Part shown: positions 61,306-64,000 of the stretch, one piece after another
How the letters are laid out: each line of letters begins with the position of its first letter
Numbering within the stretch: position 1 is the first letter of the stretch
NCBI RefSeq assembly: GCF_021018805.1
Contig: NC_086251.1
Coordinates: 14,303,098 to 14,367,097 of the forward strand
DNA: 64,000 nt
Source of the DNA: Prinia subflava
Taxonomy: Eukaryota; Chordata; Aves; Passeriformes; Cisticolidae
Direction of reading: 5' to 3'
Notes under the pieces: model-generated
Told to the model about the DNA's origin: nothing
Databases searched by the model: none
Seen by the model: only the letters and a program-made list of their open reading frames with translations
Position numbers and translations under genes: made by a program

Positions 61306-62508
61306 TCAGGAAGGCTCCTCACTTATGGTAAACTTGGGCTTTAGCTTGACAGACCTCCTCCTAATGGTGCCTTTAGGGGACAGCGGCATGGTGTCCATGA
61401 TGCTCTTGTCCTCCTCCAGCTGCCTGGCAGTGCACGAGGGCGTGGGCACCTTCACCGTGTTGCCAAATTTGGAGTAGTCCACCGAGTATCGCCCATCTTC
61501 CTCGGCCACGATGGGCACGAACCTCTGGCCCCAGAGGATTTCGTCCGCCAGGTAGGAGGTTCTGGCCTGGGTGGTGATGCCGGTGGTCTCCACCACCCCT
61601 TCCAAGATGACGATGATCTCCAGGTCCTCGTGGTGGTGCAGGTTCATGGGGGAGATGTCGTAGAGGGGGCTGTTCTTGTCTATCACGTGGTAGATGATGA
61701 GCGGGGACACGAGGAAGATGCTGTTGCCCCCCACGGGATTCTCCATCTGGATGTCGATCTGGTTGAGGGGCACCACCTCCCCCTCCAGGCTGGCGGTCTT
61801 CTTCACCACCTGCATGCGGATGGTGGCACTGATGATCATGCTCTTGCGGAGGTCGCCCACGCGCAGCATGAAGCAGAGGCGGCCCTCCCGCAGGGCGATC
61901 ACCGCGTGCTTGCTGAAGATGAGCGTCTCGGCCCGCCGGTGCGCCTGCGACGTCTTCATGAAGATGCAGCCCAGCATGATGGCGTTGATCACCAGCCCCA
62001 CGATGTTCTGCACGATCAGCACCAGGATGGCGGCCGGGCACTCCTCCGTCACCATGCGGCCCCCGAAGCCGATGGTCACCTGCACCTCGATGGAGAAGAG
62101 GAAGGCCGAGGTGAAGGAGTGGATGCTGGTCACGCAGGGCACGAAGCCGGCCGCGGACCCCGCCGCCCCCTCCGCGGGGTCCCGCTGCAGCCGGGTGCTG
62201 TGGTCCAGGTCCCCGTGGGCGAAGGCGATGAGCCACCAGACCATGCCGAAGAGCAGCCAGCTGCACAGGAAGGACATGGTGAAGATGAGCAGCGTGTGCG
62301 GCCACTTGAGGTCCACCAGGGTGGTGAAGACATCCTGCAGGAAGCGCCCCTGCTCGCGGATGTTCTTATGGGCCACATTGCAGGCGCCGTTCTTGCCCAC
62401 GAAGCGCGCCCGCCTCTCCCGCGCGCGGTACCGGGCGTGATCCGGCACATCCTCGGCCAGCCGGGTCAGCACGTACTCCTCGGGGATGATCCCCTTCCTC
62501 GAGAGCAT
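61306..62508 (-). CDS. KCNJ11: Kir6.2, inward-rectifier pore subunit of the K-ATP channel
   Basis: A single uninterrupted frame of 400 codons plus TGA, as in other vertebrates where the Kir6.2 coding region is intronless. It forms the K+ pore of the ATP-sensitive channel with SUR1 (ABCC8) in the plasma membrane and links metabolism to excitability, for example insulin release. The N-terminus [20 protein letters not shown] is diagnostic for Kir6.2 over Kir6.1. M1 is about 71-97, the filter TIGFGG 145-150 and M2 about 160-185. Residues matching human R50 (51), N160 (175), E179 (194), K185 (200) and R201 (216), used in ATP/PIP2 sensing and rectification, are present. The C-terminal ER-retention RXR motif is RRR at 383-385. 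The extracellular turret between GDL (101) and PCVTS (124) has 22 residues against 8 in human, so the protein is longer than the human 390. The frame extends upstream to 62526 only through a GTG; the ATG at 62508 has a G at -3 and matches the family start. Confidence 0.98.
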   Translation of the reverse strand: MLSRKGIIPEEYVLTRLAEDVPDHARYRARERRARFVGKNGACNVAHKNIREQGRFLQDVFTTLVDLKWPHTLLIFTMSFLCSWLLFGMVWWLIAFAHGDLDHSTRLQRDPAEGAAGSAAGFVPCVTSIHSFTSAFLFSIEVQVTIGFGGRMVTEECPAAILVLIVQNIVGLVINAIMLGCIFMKTSQAHRRAETLIFSKHAVIALREGRLCFMLRVGDLRKSMIISATIRMQVVKKTASLEGEVVPLNQIDIQMENPVGGNSIFLVSPLIIYHVIDKNSPLYDISPMNLHHHEDLEIIVILEGVVETTGITTQARTSYLADEILWGQRFVPIVAEEDGRYSVDYSKFGNTVKVPTPSCTARQLEEDKSIMDTMPLSPKGTIRRRSVKLKPKFTISEEPS

Positions 62509-62727
62509 GGCTCCGCCGCCGCGCACCGCCCCGGGCCGCGGGGCGGGCGGAGGGGCCGCGGAGCGCCGGGCGGGAGCGCCGGGAGCGCCGGGAGCGCCGT
62601 GCGTGCGCCGCGGGCACGGGGGCGCGGCCGGCGCCGAGCGGGGAACGGCGCCAGCGCAGCCCCCGCCGCGGCCGGCCCGGGAGCGCTCCCCGCCGGAGCT
62701 GGGGGCGTTCCTTTACCTTTTCACCCT

Positions 62728-62729
<2 letters not shown>
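62509..62729 (-). promoter_or_regulatory. KCNJ11: GC-rich 5' region of KCNJ11
   Basis: About 200 bases directly upstream of the ATG are very GC- and CpG-rich and continue the high GC of the coding region. They probably hold 5' UTR and core promoter. No TATA box is evident and the start site cannot be placed. Confidence 0.5.

Positions 62730-62766
<37 letters not shown>
62730..62766. repeat. T37 homopolymer upstream of KCNJ11
   Basis: An unbroken run of 37 T on the plus strand (A37 on the KCNJ11 strand), about 220 bases before the KCNJ11 ATG, flanked by GC-rich DNA. Its exact length is uncertain in any assembly. Confidence 0.95.
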
Positions 62767-64000
62767 CCCCCTCCGGAGGAAGGGTTTCGGGCCGCGGTTT
62801 GTATGTAAACATTTGATCCAGGACGCATTTGCCGCCTTCCATTAACCATGGGCTCCTTTGTGGGATGCCGTGGCTTCATGTCGGGTGATTATTCCGTGAA
62901 ATGGGGGGAGGGGGGGAAAGGTACTGGCCAATTTTAAAAAAGGAATTTGTAATAATAATTATGCTGATGACATTGATAATAATAGTAACAACAACAAAAC
63001 GACAACGTTAATAGTAATCTAACAGTAAAATAATAACAGCAAAACAAATATTAAATAATAGTAACAATAAAATAAATAATTAATACTGAAATTCACCTGC
63101 ATGTCTTTCAGTAAGTAGGACAAAAGCATTCATATGGTAAATCGGGCATGCACTGGTAGGAAATTTGCTTGAAGAAGCTGAATCCAAGGATATAATGGCT
63201 AAACCTGGAACTAAAGGGGCTCAATCCCATTTAAAATTTTGCTGGAGAATAAACAAGGATTTTGGGTTTTTTTTCTGCAGAGAGGAGACTGAAATTATGT
63301 GAGCTGTGGCTGCTCATGAAAATGTCTACAGTCCAAACAACAGCTTTTCAACCAAAAGTTGAAAAAAAATCTGGGTGCAAAGGGTTAACCCCCAGTCACA
63401 TGAACTTCCAGAGAGGCATCAAAATCCTCGGAAAAGGCAACAAAGGGAGGCAGGAAGCTAGAACCTGTTTGGGACACTGGGATGTCTCTGTGGGTATAAA
63501 TACATCCATGGACATGCCTATGAGGATGTATCCTCCTGACAAGATGCATTATTTAAAAGCATTCTGATGTGGCTTCACTGCTCTGTAAACAGCAGCATTC
63601 TCATTGATGTGTTTGCTTCTTCTGCTTTCAGTATTTTGTTTCTATTTCAGTTTAGACACTAACATTGTGGAGTTGCTACAGCATCCTAGGATATTCTGGA
63701 TAAAAGCTTTTTCTTTAGTATCAATGGATTTGTGATTATCTATTTTGTAACTGCATGACATGTGTCCATGGACTTTGCCTTTAGTTTTGGCTCAAAGTGC
63801 TTTGGTATACGCTGTAAACAGCTCTTGGCACCCACTCCTTGGGCAAGGCAATTGTCCAGTTGATGTCTGGGAATCAGCCAGTTGGGGTTGAAATTAACTT
63901 TCACCACCTACAGCTACTTAGGGCAGCCCACCTAGGGATTTTGGAGTAGTAGTTTGAAGTAATCACTCTGAGCTCTCCGAGCAGTCATTATAGGACTTGT
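62767..64000. other. Right-end DNA with AT-rich trinucleotide-like patch
   Basis: At about 62948-63085 the sequence is a degenerate run of AAT/AAC-type units. The rest shows no coding exon. Vertebrate synteny would put the 3' end of ABCC8 (minus strand) next to the right. I looked for a final ABCC8 exon and saw none, so it probably lies beyond 64000. Confidence 0.45.

Noticed and set aside
62509..62526. Six extra codons before the Kir6.2 ATG (apparent start at 62526)
   Set aside because: The upstream codon is GTG, not ATG, and the family begins at MLSRKGI, encoded from 62508.
61373..62842. Long frames overlapping KCNJ11 on both strands (up to 392 codons)
   Set aside because: They are shadow frames caused by very high GC at third positions of KCNJ11; only the Kir6.2 frame has family motifs.
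62800..64000. Final exon of ABCC8 expected from synteny
   Set aside because: No minus-strand segment resembling the conserved C-terminus of SUR1 was visible; the gene probably lies beyond the window.

Overview
The window is nuclear DNA from a vertebrate, almost certainly a bird. Three things point that way: short introns with GT-AG borders, many truncated CR1-type LINE 3' ends carrying the avian (ATTCTATGAT)-like tail, and two neighbouring genes whose order matches the vertebrate NUCB2-KCNJ11-ABCC8 block. No prokaryotic operons, CRISPR arrays, tRNA or rRNA genes were seen. The species cannot be fixed from sequence alone.

Layout, left to right. Positions 1-120 are an abruptly GC-rich edge that may be the end of an exon or CpG island of a gene to the left. 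From 130 to about 16900 the DNA is intergenic: CR1 fragments, A-rich and T-rich low complexity, and a 504-nt uninterrupted purine tract at 8517-9020 built from three related microsatellites. A CpG island at about 16.9-17.96 kb, with CCAAT and GC boxes and two small tandem arrays, is the probable NUCB2 promoter. NUCB2 runs on the plus strand: a probable noncoding first exon ending near 17594, a 10-kb first intron, and twelve coding exons from 27735 to 41147. These join without a frame break into a 455-residue precursor with signal peptide, an intact 82-residue nesfatin-1 segment, two EF-hands and a C-terminal coiled coil. From the end of the NUCB2 3' UTR to 61305 there is about 19-20 kb of intergenic DNA with CR1 fragments and a GC-rich block (45.89-46.17 kb) that leads into a 23-bp minisatellite of 45 full units (46172-47222). 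KCNJ11 lies on the minus strand at 61306-62508 as a single 400-codon open frame, with a GC-rich upstream region and a T37 homopolymer. The remaining 1.2 kb has no gene I can identify.

The two genes converge. NUCB2 encodes a secretory-pathway calcium-binding precursor of nesfatin-1. KCNJ11 encodes Kir6.2, the pore subunit of the K-ATP channel. Their adjacency is long-standing synteny; nothing in the sequence shows shared regulation. I found no new biological system. The observations most worth a second look are the two large tandem repeats, the extra C-terminal exon of NUCB2 and the lengthened extracellular turret of Kir6.2.
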